Shown here: positions 1-8,704 of the stretch, one piece after another
Layout: each line of letters starts with the position of its first letter
Position numbering within the stretch: position 1 is the first letter of the stretch
DNA from: Bacteroidota bacterium
GTDB taxonomy: Bacteria > Bacteroidota > Rhodothermia > Rhodothermales > JABDKH01
Direction: 5' to 3'
Assembly: GCA_020437385.1 (NCBI GenBank)
Contig: JAGQWL010000348.1
Location: 1 to 42,530, forward strand
Length of the DNA: 42,530 bases
Position numbers and translations under genes: made by a program
Notes under the pieces: model-generated
Seen by the model: the letters and a program-made list of their open reading frames with translations, nothing else
The model's database searches: none
Told to the model about the DNA's origin: nothing

Positions 1-1381
1 CGGCTTGGCCGTTATAGTACGACGAAGCGTGGACCATGCCAAAAAACGTCCACATGAAGGTCCCCATAGCACCTCCCTGTTGACTGCCGGCAAACATCAA
101 CAGCATACTCACGAGCGTCGCGGCAAGGGCAAACGTCGAGAAGTGGTCCAGCGTATCCTTTTGGAGACCAAGCGCTGAAAAGAATACCATCAAGAGGCCG
201 ACAACGTAGGCGATACCGCCGAACCATCCGAGCTGAATAAAGATCGTAATCCAGCCACTGTCGTACGTATCGGAGCCAAGGCCACGGCCGAGCGGAGACC
301 TGAGTATCATCTTTGGAGCATCCGCGTAGAGTGAGCTTCGTGCTTGAAAGCTGCCATCCTCTTCAACCGACCCCAGGGTTTCGACGCGATCCGAAAATCG
401 GTCGGAGATAGGATCTGCCAGGGGGCTCTTTAGCGCGAGCGGAACGCCAACCACGACAATAAGTCCGACTGTGACAATCAACCGTTTCTGAAGCTGTCCG
501 TCGGCGCGGGAAATCGCAAACAGTAGCCCGACCACCAGGCCCAACCACGATGCCCGTACGTTGGACAGCATCAGCCCCAGTACACCGAGGAAGGACGCAG
601 ACGTTGACACGAGGTTGCCTCGGCCCAGTTGTACGAGGACCGCAGCCAGCGTTGTCATCGCGTACGGTCCCGGACTGTTCAATGTACTCCAGACCCTGAC
701 GCTCATGGGTTCCGGCTTGCCAATGGAACTCATTTCGGCACCGATGAACCACAGCTTGTCCCACGGCGGGAAGACGACGTATTGGACTAAGGCATACGTT
801 CCAGTCAGAATCAGGGCGTACGTGATTGTCGACAAGATTACACGCCTAAAGGTCGGATACTCCTTCCAATGGATGATCGTGAGCATTCCCATCATCACTG
901 GACCGGCCCACGCGAGATACGACTTTGCGGCTTCGACGGGGCTGCCGAGGCCGATGCTCACAATCAGACCAAATGTAATGGCGACCAGTACCGCGATGAA
1001 TGGCACAAACACTTTGTGGCGCAATGCCTCACGGTGACGGATAAGCGAGAGAATTGCCAGGCCGCTCACAAGGAAGGGAGCGGTCATCATGAACGGATCT
1101 TCCGAGTACTGTCCAACCTTGTAATCCAGGATGCGGCGCAGAAACGGGATGAACAGCCACAGCGCCATTACGAACGACACGTAATAGGCCGGCGAGAAGA
1201 TCAGGAACCAGGCACCTACGGCAACCGATAAGACCGGTACGAGGGCGTGCAGCATTTCGGCTTTGCCGGTAAGGGCCACGACAACACATGCAGTTGTCGA
1301 TAGCAACAGCAATCCGATCCCCGTCTTTACGGCACGATCGGCGTCTCGCTGGGCGTTATCGATTGCACCTGCGTAGGTCAT
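1..1381 (-). CDS. O-antigen ligase/polymerase family membrane protein (Wzy/WaaL-like), partial
   Basis: The reading frame is open from an ATG at 1381 to the left edge (460 codons visible), so the C-terminus lies outside the window. The product is strongly hydrophobic, with about ten or more predicted membrane spans. Its middle carries the SNVRASWLGLVVGL segment and later LGRGLGSDTYDSGW followed by a FIQLGWFGG helix. This arrangement (an arginine next to a helix, then a large periplasmic loop, then a final helix pair) is typical of the Wzy_C/O-antigen ligase superfamily. Such proteins polymerise repeat units at the outer face of the inner membrane or ligate glycans to an acceptor. The start codon overlaps the stop of the upstream glycosyltransferase gene as ATGA (1378-1381), so the two are probably translationally coupled. 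Polymerase and ligase cannot be told apart by sequence alone. A second member of the superfamily lies at 30275-31696. Confidence 0.8.
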   Translation of the reverse strand, partial: MTYAGAIDNAQRDADRAVKTGIGLLLLSTTACVVVALTGKAEMLHALVPVLSVAVGAWFLIFSPAYYVSFVMALWLFIPFLRRILDYKVGQYSEDPFMMTAPFLVSGLAILSLIRHREALRHKVFVPFIAVLVAITFGLIVSIGLGSPVEAAKSYLAWAGPVMMGMLTIIHWKEYPTFRRVILSTITYALILTGTYALVQYVVFPPWDKLWFIGAEMSSIGKPEPMSVRVWSTLNSPGPYAMTTLAAVLVQLGRGNLVSTSASFLGVLGLMLSNVRASWLGLVVGLLFAISRADGQLQKRLIVTVGLIVVVGVPLALKSPLADPISDRFSDRVETLGSVEEDGSFQARSSLYADAPKMILRSPLGRGLGSDTYDSGWITIFIQLGWFGGIAYVVGLLMVFFSALGLQKDTLDHFSTFALAATLVSMLLMFAGSQQGGAMGTFMWTFFGMVHASSYYNGQA

Positions 1382-2526
1382 TGGCGCCACTCTGAAGCAT
1401 CAAACGCCTCGCGGAAAACACTCGCGACGCGATCCCACGAAAACACATCTCGGTACAAACGCGCTCCGGCACTCGCCATCGCACACCGGTCATCCTTGCT
1501 GGTCGCAATCCGAACAGCGAGCGACACAAACGAATCAGGATCGTTCGCATCCGTAAGTCCAATACCCGAATCCACAAACAGTGCGTCCGTCTGTGGTCCG
1601 TTCGTAGTCAAGGTCGCTACTTCGTGCTGCAAGCCCACAATCGCAGATCCTTTTCGAGACGAAATACCATACTTGAACGGACTGAGGAACAAGTCCATCG
1701 CGCTCAGTGCAATCGAAAGTTGGTCAGCCGGAAGGCGCCCCAACGCCAGAAGGGGGACGTTTCGGACGAGCTCCCTCAGCCGGTGTTCCGCCGAGCCCGC
1801 GTATGCGAGCACGGTTTTCGGATTTCGGGCGACAATCGCCTCTGCGGCCTCGACCGTCAAGTCCCACATGCGGGATTCGTGATCACTCCCGAAGGCCCCT
1901 ATGACAAGTGCATCCGGAGGAAGACCAAAATGAGCCTTTGCGTCCGCGTTGGAAACAGCGATTCGGGGAATGTTGGAGCCAACAGGAGCATGAATGATCG
2001 GTTTGCCTGGAAACCACGGCCCATATTGCTCGACCCATGCCGAAATCGAAAAGAAAATTACGTCGCTCGCGGCCCCAAGTTCTCGAAGCTGATAACTCTG
2101 CCACGTCCGCATCAATCGTCGTTTCCAATCACGCGCAGGAACGATGGATTCGTGTACCATCAAGCCGATCTGTAGTTGAGGGAAGCGTCGGCGGAGGCGC
2201 TTGATTGCGGTGGGAAGGCTAAGATTTAATCCCCAGCGGCCGTAGCTGAACGGGTTGTACTGCACGATAAGCCGGTCCACCGGGTGCTGTTCGATCAGCG
2301 ACAAGAGTCCGCCATCCGCTTCCAAGGCTGTCTGGGCGGGATAAATATCGACTCCAGGAATCGAATCGAACGAACCTGCCTCGGTGAAAACGCAGCACGG
2401 CTCATCTTCCGACAGCTTGGCTGCCAGTCGACCTACGTAATCGCCAATTCCGTCGTGTGCGGGCGGCAGGACGGGAAAGGCAAGGGCGGTCCGAGAAGTG
2501 TTCACGAGGACCCCGTCTCGGCTCAT
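1378..2526 (-). CDS. Glycosyltransferase, GT4-like (GT-B fold)
   Basis: This 382-residue protein resembles family 4 glycosyltransferases. The N-terminal half has the glycine-rich acceptor-side loop (LPPAHDGIGDYVGRLA). The C-terminal Rossmann half contains VIGAFGSDHESRMWDLTVEA and a donor-side segment, FKYGISSRKGSAIVGLQHE, where the classical E-x7-E motif is poorly kept. The ATG at 2526 was chosen because it overlaps the stop of the upstream gene as ATGA and places the glycine-rich loop near residue 25. An in-frame upstream extension reads through the neighbour's coding sequence and looks artificial. It would add a sugar to the lipid-linked repeat unit in the cytoplasm. Donor and acceptor cannot be inferred. 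It sits between another glycosyltransferase and the Wzy/WaaL-like gene. Confidence 0.8.
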   Translation of the reverse strand: MSRDGVLVNTSRTALAFPVLPPAHDGIGDYVGRLAAKLSEDEPCCVFTEAGSFDSIPGVDIYPAQTALEADGGLLSLIEQHPVDRLIVQYNPFSYGRWGLNLSLPTAIKRLRRRFPQLQIGLMVHESIVPARDWKRRLMRTWQSYQLRELGAASDVIFFSISAWVEQYGPWFPGKPIIHAPVGSNIPRIAVSNADAKAHFGLPPDALVIGAFGSDHESRMWDLTVEAAEAIVARNPKTVLAYAGSAEHRLRELVRNVPLLALGRLPADQLSIALSAMDLFLSPFKYGISSRKGSAIVGLQHEVATLTTNGPQTDALFVDSGIGLTDANDPDSFVSLAVRIATSKDDRCAMASAGARLYRDVFSWDRVASVFREAFDASEWRQ

Positions 2527-3665
2527 GCGTCCACGTGGCTGCTTCCCAGTACCGACCAGAACTTGGAGCGCTGGTGTGAAGCCATGAACTGCGTCCGCGC
2601 AAGATGAAGGGCGTTCTCCGCCTTTTGACCAAACTCCGTTCCGTCCGTGATTGTACTGGCGAGAAGCGTCGCTTCGTTTGCATCGACGATCGTGGCGGCG
2701 TCGTATTTCCTGAGCAACCGGCACGCTGCAGCGTATTCGGGTCCATGGAACAGGATCGGAAGGCCGCTGCCCAGGTACGTGATCAACTTCGTGGCCATGC
2801 TGAATCGTGCAAGTGGGGCGTGTCGCTCCTCAAACGGAAGCGGCATATACAAAATATCTACTTCGTCGAGATCAGATTCGACTTCTTCCTGCGTCCCCCA
2901 TGGCAGCTGAATCAGCGGAATCGACGACTGCACATCGTACGGGAAGCCTCCCCTGATCGTCAATGAGATATTCCAGTCAGGATGCGCATCCTTCAGGAGC
3001 GACAGACCTTCAAACAGCACACGGAAATTCTCCCGATAGCTCATGTGAGCCGAACCCATCATATAGACGCGACGCGACTGCGAAGCGACGGACCTCGGCT
3101 GCGACGCCACCTGGGTAAGTCCGTCCGTCACGATCGTGTAATCACGCTGACCATATCGCCGGCAGTACTCCTCTCCCATTACCTCCGAGATGACAAAAAC
3201 GCCGTCCGCATTACGCCAGACTTCGGCGAGTCGCTTTACGGCGTACGACAGATAGGGCACACCGTAGAGGTTGTAATACAACTCGTCGTGAACGTTTAGA
3301 AAGAACGGTACGCCAATCTTCCTGGCCGCTCTGAACGCGTACCAGAAATCGATCCCGTGAGGAATAGCGTGTACGGCGGTCACGCCATTCTTCTTGAACG
3401 CGGTAACCAATCGATTTTCGAGGTCGCCGCCGTACAACACATCAAGATTCGAGGTCACGAGCCGCTGGATTCTCGCGAAGCGATCCAGGACTGGAACGAC
3501 AGGCCGTCCCGGAACGTGGATCTCCCCTTCTGCGGCATCTGGCGGATTCCCGACAGCCGTGTTCACACTAAGACACGGCTCTGGAGCACTCTCAACCAGG
3601 GTACGCAGGATTCGCGCTCCACCCGCCTTTCCGTCCAGCGAGAACGGTTGTACAAACGCGACCAT
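2523..3665 (-). CDS. Glycosyltransferase, GT4-like
   Basis: This 380-residue protein begins MVAFVQPFSLDGKAGGARI, which matches the N-terminal strand and glycine loop of GT-B glycosyltransferases. Further on it has FLNVHDELYYN, a nucleotide-binding-domain strand (VYMMGSAHMSYRENFRVLFEGL) and a C-terminal ARFSMATKLITYLGSGLPIL segment, which is the usual donor-binding region. The ATG at 3665 was preferred over a TTG six codons upstream because a GGA-containing sequence lies just before it. Its 3' end overlaps the next gene by ATGA. It follows the sulfotransferase by less than 50 bp and clearly belongs to the same transcript. The specific linkage is unknown. Confidence 0.78.
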   Translation of the reverse strand: MVAFVQPFSLDGKAGGARILRTLVESAPEPCLSVNTAVGNPPDAAEGEIHVPGRPVVPVLDRFARIQRLVTSNLDVLYGGDLENRLVTAFKKNGVTAVHAIPHGIDFWYAFRAARKIGVPFFLNVHDELYYNLYGVPYLSYAVKRLAEVWRNADGVFVISEVMGEEYCRRYGQRDYTIVTDGLTQVASQPRSVASQSRRVYMMGSAHMSYRENFRVLFEGLSLLKDAHPDWNISLTIRGGFPYDVQSSIPLIQLPWGTQEEVESDLDEVDILYMPLPFEERHAPLARFSMATKLITYLGSGLPILFHGPEYAAACRLLRKYDAATIVDANEATLLASTITDGTEFGQKAENALHLARTQFMASHQRSKFWSVLGSSHVDA

Positions 3666-3711
3666 ATTCCGTGATTCGTCCAAGAAAGTTCGATTGGTGG
3701 CGGCGATCGTT

Positions 3712-4638
3712 TCAGACGGTCTTCAGGCCTTCGAGCGACCTGATTTGACCTTCGATCCAGGCGTCGTCACTTTCGTAACCCGTGGCCTGCAATATGCCGC
3801 TGAAGCGACTATTGAATTCCGTACAGTGTTCTGCGTTGAAATAGTTCTTCCAGTCTCCAGCGACACCCTTGCGGTAGTGGCTCGACGTATCTTCTGTGCC
3901 CTTTTTTCGACCGCCCGAAATCTTCTCGAAACGAAAGTCAAAGACCCGTCCGAGCACAAGTTCGGGTGCGGCAGCAACCTCTTGACGTAGGCCGGCAAAC
4001 AGGCCGCCGCGTCTTGCAAGCCGATTGCGCATGGCATTCACATACACCTGGGTGCGCCTCGAAGCCGGATACGTGGACTTCTCCTCCAGCAGATCGAGAA
4101 ACCTGAATATCTCGATGAACGGCTCATAGGAGCAACTGGTGATGCGCTCCATTTTGAGCTCAAGAATGTCAGGGTTGTTGTAATTCCACGAGTTCAGGTC
4201 GTTCAACTCCGACGCCGAGAAATCCATCTCCAGCATCAGTCCCTCTTCCTCCGACACAGACTTCAGCTTCTCTCGATGTTCGGCGAGGTGGTCAAGTCCT
4301 TCCGTCGGGTGGCTGTTGCGGTGAGAGAAATAAGCCGAAACGATAATGTCCCGCGGATCTCGAATGACATGAAACCCCTTGACGCCGGGCAGCGCGTCGG
4401 CCTGCGACTGGTCCGCCGTAATGAAGGATACGAAACCGAGGTTGTTGCGCTTCACCCATGACGCGATTTCGTCTCGGGTGAACTCCTCGTGATAATCTGT
4501 CAGTGGCCCATGACCGGAGGGGGTATTCGGGTCGACGGCGAGGCGATGTACAATGCCAATCTCGTTCAGGACTCCCTCAACGATGTTCCTGATCCATGTT
4601 GATCCACACTTGTGATGCCCGAAGTACGCCCTGATCAT
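3712..4638 (-). CDS. Sulfotransferase domain protein
   Basis: The 308-residue product has both PAPS-binding signatures of the sulfotransferase family. The 5'-phosphosulfate loop is at residues 7-15 (GHHKCGSTW). The 3'-phosphate site is around residues 91-105 (VIRDPRDIIVSAYFS), with Arg93 and Ser101 as the likely ligands. Enzymes of this type move a sulfuryl group from PAPS to a hydroxyl of a carbohydrate or other acceptor. The position between the SLBB/Wzc pair and two glycosyltransferases suggests that the acceptor is the polysaccharide or its precursor. No signal peptide is seen, so it probably works in the cytoplasm on nucleotide- or lipid-linked sugar. Acceptance of a small molecule or peptide instead cannot be excluded. 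Confidence 0.85.
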   Translation of the reverse strand: MIRAYFGHHKCGSTWIRNIVEGVLNEIGIVHRLAVDPNTPSGHGPLTDYHEEFTRDEIASWVKRNNLGFVSFITADQSQADALPGVKGFHVIRDPRDIIVSAYFSHRNSHPTEGLDHLAEHREKLKSVSEEEGLMLEMDFSASELNDLNSWNYNNPDILELKMERITSCSYEPFIEIFRFLDLLEEKSTYPASRRTQVYVNAMRNRLARRGGLFAGLRQEVAAAPELVLGRVFDFRFEKISGGRKKGTEDTSSHYRKGVAGDWKNYFNAEHCTEFNSRFSGILQATGYESDDAWIEGQIRSLEGLKTV

Positions 4639-4692
4639 TGTGGTGTGCGGTTGTGACAGCTCTATTGATTGGTGCCGCGTTCGACTGTGCGG

Positions 4693-5217
4693 CTAATTGC
4701 CCTGCGAGAGGCGCAGGTACAGCAGCACCACGGTTGATGCCGTTCCGAGCACTGCGGTGAAATTGCGGAATGTGACAATGCGTCGCTTTCGCTTCACCTG
4801 CGGCTTAAAAACTACGAGATCGCCGTTCTCGAGAACCGGAGTCGGCGCAAGCGACGACAGTATATCTTCAAGGCTCGCTTCGAACACCTTGGCACGACCG
4901 GACTGGGTTGTACGATAGATCTGGATATCGACCTGTGGTGACGTGTCGAACGTCTCCGCAACGTCGAGGCCCCGAGCCTGAACGACCGTCACGAAATCAA
5001 CGAACTGAATGTCTTTGGCAACCTGCCACATACACGGCTTCGCGACTGCACCCCAGGCATAAACCTCGATTGTATCTACGCCAAACTTGTAGAATTCGCA
5101 GATCTGCTCATCGTAGCCTCCCGGTTCGGTCGTCTGCGCGCCGGCACGTGGTGGCAGCACGCCGACCAGCAACAGAGTCGACAGCGGGATAAGCGTCCTA
5201 ATCGTCTTCGATCGCAT
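4693..5217 (-). CDS. Small SLBB-domain polysaccharide export protein (copy 1)
   Basis: This is a 174-residue protein with an N-terminal signal peptide (LIPLSTLLLVGVLPPRAGAQ). One beta-grasp SLBB-like unit follows, with IEVYAWGAVAKPCMWQV near residues 45-65 and a GDLVVFKP strand near residue 140, and then a C-terminal hydrophobic helix (FTAVLGTASTVVLLYLRL). SLBB domains are found in Wza-type exporters, but this protein lacks the Poly_export domain and is less than half the length of Wza. The start at 5217 overlaps the end of the tyrosine-kinase gene by 20 bp. A longer upstream frame exists but has an arginine-rich, non-secretory N-terminus. It is a paralogue in design of the protein at 36817-37338, and each follows its own Wzc gene. 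An accessory periplasmic role beside Wzc is inferred. Confidence 0.72.
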   Translation of the reverse strand: MRSKTIRTLIPLSTLLLVGVLPPRAGAQTTEPGGYDEQICEFYKFGVDTIEVYAWGAVAKPCMWQVAKDIQFVDFVTVVQARGLDVAETFDTSPQVDIQIYRTTQSGRAKVFEASLEDILSSLAPTPVLENGDLVVFKPQVKRKRRIVTFRNFTAVLGTASTVVLLYLRLSQGN

Positions 5218-7492
5218 AGGAATAATCGCTTGAGTAGTCGTAGTAGCCCGTCCGATTACGCTCCGTGTCGTGACGGTTGAACACCACCCCGGCAATCGCG
5301 ATGCGCACATTCTCCAGCGCACTGATCGACGCGTTGATCGCCTTCGGTGTCGTCTTATTGGCCGAAACAACCAACACGGCCCCCTCGGCACACGGACTCA
5401 AGATCAAGGCGTCCGTGACCGCGAGGACTGGCGGTGTATCTATTATGATCGTGTCGAACATGTGACTGAGATGCTCGATCAATCGCTTCATCCGCGGTGA
5501 TCCAAGCAACTCAGGCGGCGGCACCAGCGTCTTGCCCGCCGGCATGAAATAGAGCGAATCAATGTCTGTCTTGAACTGATCGGCATCGCCTACCAGATCC
5601 ATGCGGGAGCTCAGCAGTTCGGCCAGACCGGGCGCGACGGGCACGTCCAGGAGCTTGTGCAGAGTCGCTCGGCGAAGGTCCGCGTCAATTATCAGCGTCT
5701 TGCCGCCACTGTGCGCCAACGAGATTGCCAGATTCAGTGAAGTTACCGACTTGCCGTCACCCGGCTCCGGGCTCGTAATCATCAGTACGCGGGGCATTTC
5801 GCCATTAATCCCGAGCTGAAGATTCGTTCGGATGAGTCGGTAATGCTCTGATGCGGGCGACCACGGACTGTGCAGGGTCACCAACGCCGTGCTCCGTTTT
5901 TTGCCGTTGAGTTCAATCTGATCTCGGCCCCGAAAGGCAGACTTGATTTCCTTCGTCAACAGCGGCACTGAGCCGAGCAATCGGTATCCCATACCGGCGA
6001 CCTGATCCGGTCCATCCAGCTTGGTGCGCACCGCCGTACGCACAAACGCGAGTCCGAGTCCACCTGCGAGACCCAGCAGCAGCGCGAGCATCACATTCGT
6101 CTGAAGGTCCGGCTTTACGGGTCTTGATGGAATGCTGGCCTTCTTGATCACGTCCACGTAACCGAGTTCGGCCTGCTCTGCGATCTTGTAGCTTTGAAGC
6201 TGCGTTTGCAGAGACTGAAACCAGTTCTCAGCACTCTCCAGCTTTCGTCCGACCTGGTCCACTTCAAACTGTTTGAACGGAATTGCCTCCAGTTCTCGAC
6301 CGACGGCATCAAGCTGGGACTTGTAATTGCTTATCGCGGACCTGCGCTCGGCAATCTGAATGTCGAGTTCGCGCAGACGACTCTGAGCCGACACATTGAA
6401 GTCGCCGCCGCCGGTCGATCGCGTTTCATTAAGGAGTTGTTGCTGAAGCCGGTTTCGGGTTGCTTCGAATTCCGTTAGTTCGTCAAGTACCTGCTTGACT
6501 TGTTCGTTTGCGGACTCATTGCCGCGCAGCTCCGGTCGGTTACGGTAGGCGGTGTTGAGCTGCTCGCTCCGATCCGCAATCTTCCGATTCAATTCGTCGA
6601 TCTGGAGCTGAAGGGCGGCAGCCGAACTCGACGCGTAATTCTCGGATGTTGATTCAAGCTCCTTCCGAATTGAACCCGCTTCCAGCTCGTAACGACGCAG
6701 TTCGGACTCTGCATCCGTGAGTCGATCCTGGATCCCTGTATATTCGGCCGTCGCCCGCTCACCACCCGCGCCCTGCCGGAGCACGTTGTTCCTCGTCTGG
6801 ACGCGAGCGTATTCGAGCCGGATGTCGTCCAGTTCCTCCGAACGTTTTTCGAGCTGCTCCTCAAGGAATTCGCGTGCCGCCACGATCGAGGCACGGCTCC
6901 GCTCTGTGTTGAGATCCTCGTATTCTGAGGCAAAGAGGTTGGCGAGTTTGGCGGCCTCATAGCTGGACGAGCTCTGAGCGCGGATACTGATCATGCCCGA
7001 TCCGAGGTCGCGATACGACATATGCCGCCAGAGCTGGCCGGATATCGCGTTGGCGATGTTGTCACCGCTGGATTCGTTCTCTTCAACGAGTGGATAGACT
7101 GCCGTAATCCCGATCGCACGAGAGTTCTCCACCAGGCTCTCCGCTACGCGCACGGCCAGTTCACCCGAACGCTCCAGGAGGCCTATTTCATCACTGACGA
7201 TCGGTCCACGCTGCGGGATCGCGTCGACGCCGGGCATCAAAGCTCCACGCGTGTTGACGGAAACGATACTCGTGGCCTCGTAGGTTGGCTCCGCAAGAAA
7301 CGAATACAGAATCGCAAAGGCGGTCGTAACAAAAAGGACGGACAGAATAATCCACTTGCCGTTTCGAATCACATTCCAAACGGATCCAAGGTCGATGGTC
7401 TTGTCGTCGACACGCGGCGGCGGTTGTGACGCCGGTTTGGCCACGAGCGGCTCAGGCATCGCCTGATTTGGACTGGCAGGCAGGTTTTTCAT
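5198..7492 (-). CDS. Wzc-like polysaccharide co-polymerase and BY-kinase (copy 1)
   Basis: The 764-residue protein has the full layout of a bacterial tyrosine autokinase of the Wzc/GumC type. A proline-rich cytoplasmic N-terminus is followed by a Wzz-type membrane helix (IILSVLFVTTAFAILYSFL), a long periplasmic coiled-coil region (about residues 170-430), a second helix (VMLALLLGLAGGLGLAFV) and the ATPase domain. Walker A is SPEPGDGKS with Lys581, Walker A' is LIIDADLRR with Asp603, and Walker B is TIIIDTPPV. The tail is tyrosine-rich (YYDYSSDYSYAIEDD), as expected for the autophosphorylation cluster. The protein sets chain length and couples assembly to export at the inner membrane. Its end overlaps the SLBB gene. 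It starts a new transcript after a 278-bp gap. Confidence 0.93.
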   Translation of the reverse strand: MKNLPASPNQAMPEPLVAKPASQPPPRVDDKTIDLGSVWNVIRNGKWIILSVLFVTTAFAILYSFLAEPTYEATSIVSVNTRGALMPGVDAIPQRGPIVSDEIGLLERSGELAVRVAESLVENSRAIGITAVYPLVEENESSGDNIANAISGQLWRHMSYRDLGSGMISIRAQSSSSYEAAKLANLFASEYEDLNTERSRASIVAAREFLEEQLEKRSEELDDIRLEYARVQTRNNVLRQGAGGERATAEYTGIQDRLTDAESELRRYELEAGSIRKELESTSENYASSSAAALQLQIDELNRKIADRSEQLNTAYRNRPELRGNESANEQVKQVLDELTEFEATRNRLQQQLLNETRSTGGGDFNVSAQSRLRELDIQIAERRSAISNYKSQLDAVGRELEAIPFKQFEVDQVGRKLESAENWFQSLQTQLQSYKIAEQAELGYVDVIKKASIPSRPVKPDLQTNVMLALLLGLAGGLGLAFVRTAVRTKLDGPDQVAGMGYRLLGSVPLLTKEIKSAFRGRDQIELNGKKRSTALVTLHSPWSPASEHYRLIRTNLQLGINGEMPRVLMITSPEPGDGKSVTSLNLAISLAHSGGKTLIIDADLRRATLHKLLDVPVAPGLAELLSSRMDLVGDADQFKTDIDSLYFMPAGKTLVPPPELLGSPRMKRLIEHLSHMFDTIIIDTPPVLAVTDALILSPCAEGAVLVVSANKTTPKAINASISALENVRIAIAGVVFNRHDTERNRTGYYDYSSDYSYAIEDD

Positions 7493-7721
7493 GCGTCACT
7501 TCAAATAGAAACAAAGTCCGAAAAGGTCTCTTCTGGCCCGATCCCTGCCAGCCAACCGAAAGCGGACGGCCGGTCGGTCCTCGATCACGAAACCCCCACG
7601 GTCAGTCCAAATTATCGGCAATTCTCGACCGGCCTGTAACGGCATCCTGACAGGCACGACCGACTCCCCACTCCGGCAACGATTCCCGCTTCGTACGCCC
7701 GCGGAGTAGAAATGTTGTATA

Positions 7722-7744
7722 CCGGCGAATCATATAATCGCCGG
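7722..7744. promoter_or_regulatory. Perfect 7-bp stem hairpin between GalE-like and wzc genes
   Basis: CCGGCGA at 7722-7728 pairs perfectly with TCGCCGG at 7738-7744 across a 9-base AT-rich loop. No run of T follows on either strand, so a standard rho-independent terminator is not supported. It lies 27 bp after the stop of the epimerase gene and about 230 bp before the wzc start. It could be an operator, an RNA processing or stability element, or a rho-type terminator structure. Confidence 0.3.
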
Positions 7745-7770
7745 AAACCCAACCAAACGAGGCGAAAAAC

Positions 7771-8700
7771 CTAGAAGGCGATACCTTCGAAGTCGACCAA
7801 TTCCTTGAGACCGTCTTCCAGCGAATAACCCGGCTTGACTCCGGTGGCGGAGACCAACCTCGAGATGTCGGCCATCTGGTGCGGTTTGTCGACCGGCCGC
7901 AACCGTGCCTCGTCCACCGAGATTGTGATCTCGGATCCCAGAATCTGCCCAAGCATCTGCACGATTTCCTCGGCTGAATACTCGATTCCCGTCCCGACGT
8001 TCGCTATCAGCAAGTCTCCCTTGTCCACTTGAGACAATCCGTACAATGATGCGGCGGTATCCTTAACGAAGATGTAATCCCGCTTCGTATAGATGTTGCC
8101 CAACTCAATCGACGGACCAGTCTTCAAACTGTCCATGATGTGCGGAATGAGATGGTCGTTCGTCTCATACGGGCCATACGTGTTGAACAGACGGCCAATG
8201 CGGACGGTCAGTCCACTGGATCTGTGATAGTAGTCCAGCACAGATTCCATGATATGCTTTGACAGGCCATAGATATCCACCGGAACGGCGGGCGTTGCTT
8301 CTGTCAGCAACCCGTCGGTTCCAGGGTAGCAGGCACCTGTGGACGCCGCAACGAGTCGCTTGACGCCCGCCGCTGCCGCCTGTCTGCACACAATCTCCGT
8401 ACCCTCGACATTGACCCTGAGCGTCTCGGCCGGATGGGCGTTGCAATAAGGGATGAAGTGGTGTGCCGCAAGATGAAAGACGATATCGGGCCTGGCCTTC
8501 GCAAGGGCCGTCGACAACCGTTCTTCGTCGAGGATGTCCGCCTCAACAAGCGCGACCCGATCACCAAACTCGTCCAGGTTGGATTTCCGGCCTACACACA
8601 GGTTATCGTACGCCGTCACCTCGTGCCCATCTGCAAGGCAGCGCGCGACAACCCAACGGCCGATAAATCCGGCCCCTCCCGTTATGAAAACTCTTGCCAT
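7771..8700 (-). CDS. NAD-dependent epimerase/dehydratase (GalE-like extended SDR)
   Basis: The 309-residue protein is an extended short-chain dehydrogenase/reductase. It has the NAD-binding loop GGAGFIG at residues 8-14, the HLAA strand near 76-79, the catalytic Ser120/Thr121 region (AASTGACYPG) and the YxxxK pair Tyr144/Lys148 (DIYGLSK). The sequence is closest in style to UDP-glucose 4-epimerases and related nucleotide-sugar epimerases. It probably interconverts a nucleotide sugar used by the locus, but the substrate nucleotide and carbon are not readable from the sequence. It is the last gene of its block, 4 bp after a glycosyltransferase stop codon, and is followed by a 278-bp gap. Confidence 0.85.
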   Translation of the reverse strand: MARVFITGGAGFIGRWVVARCLADGHEVTAYDNLCVGRKSNLDEFGDRVALVEADILDEERLSTALAKARPDIVFHLAAHHFIPYCNAHPAETLRVNVEGTEIVCRQAAAAGVKRLVAASTGACYPGTDGLLTEATPAVPVDIYGLSKHIMESVLDYYHRSSGLTVRIGRLFNTYGPYETNDHLIPHIMDSLKTGPSIELGNIYTKRDYIFVKDTAASLYGLSQVDKGDLLIANVGTGIEYSAEEIVQMLGQILGSEITISVDEARLRPVDKPHQMADISRLVSATGVKPGYSLEDGLKELVDFEGIAF

Positions 8701-8704
8701 TTAC

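Noticed and set aside
1624-2175. Plus-strand open frame of 183 codons inside a glycosyltransferase gene
   Set aside because: It is antisense to a well-supported GT4 gene and its translation shows no family features; typical shadow frame in GC-rich DNA.
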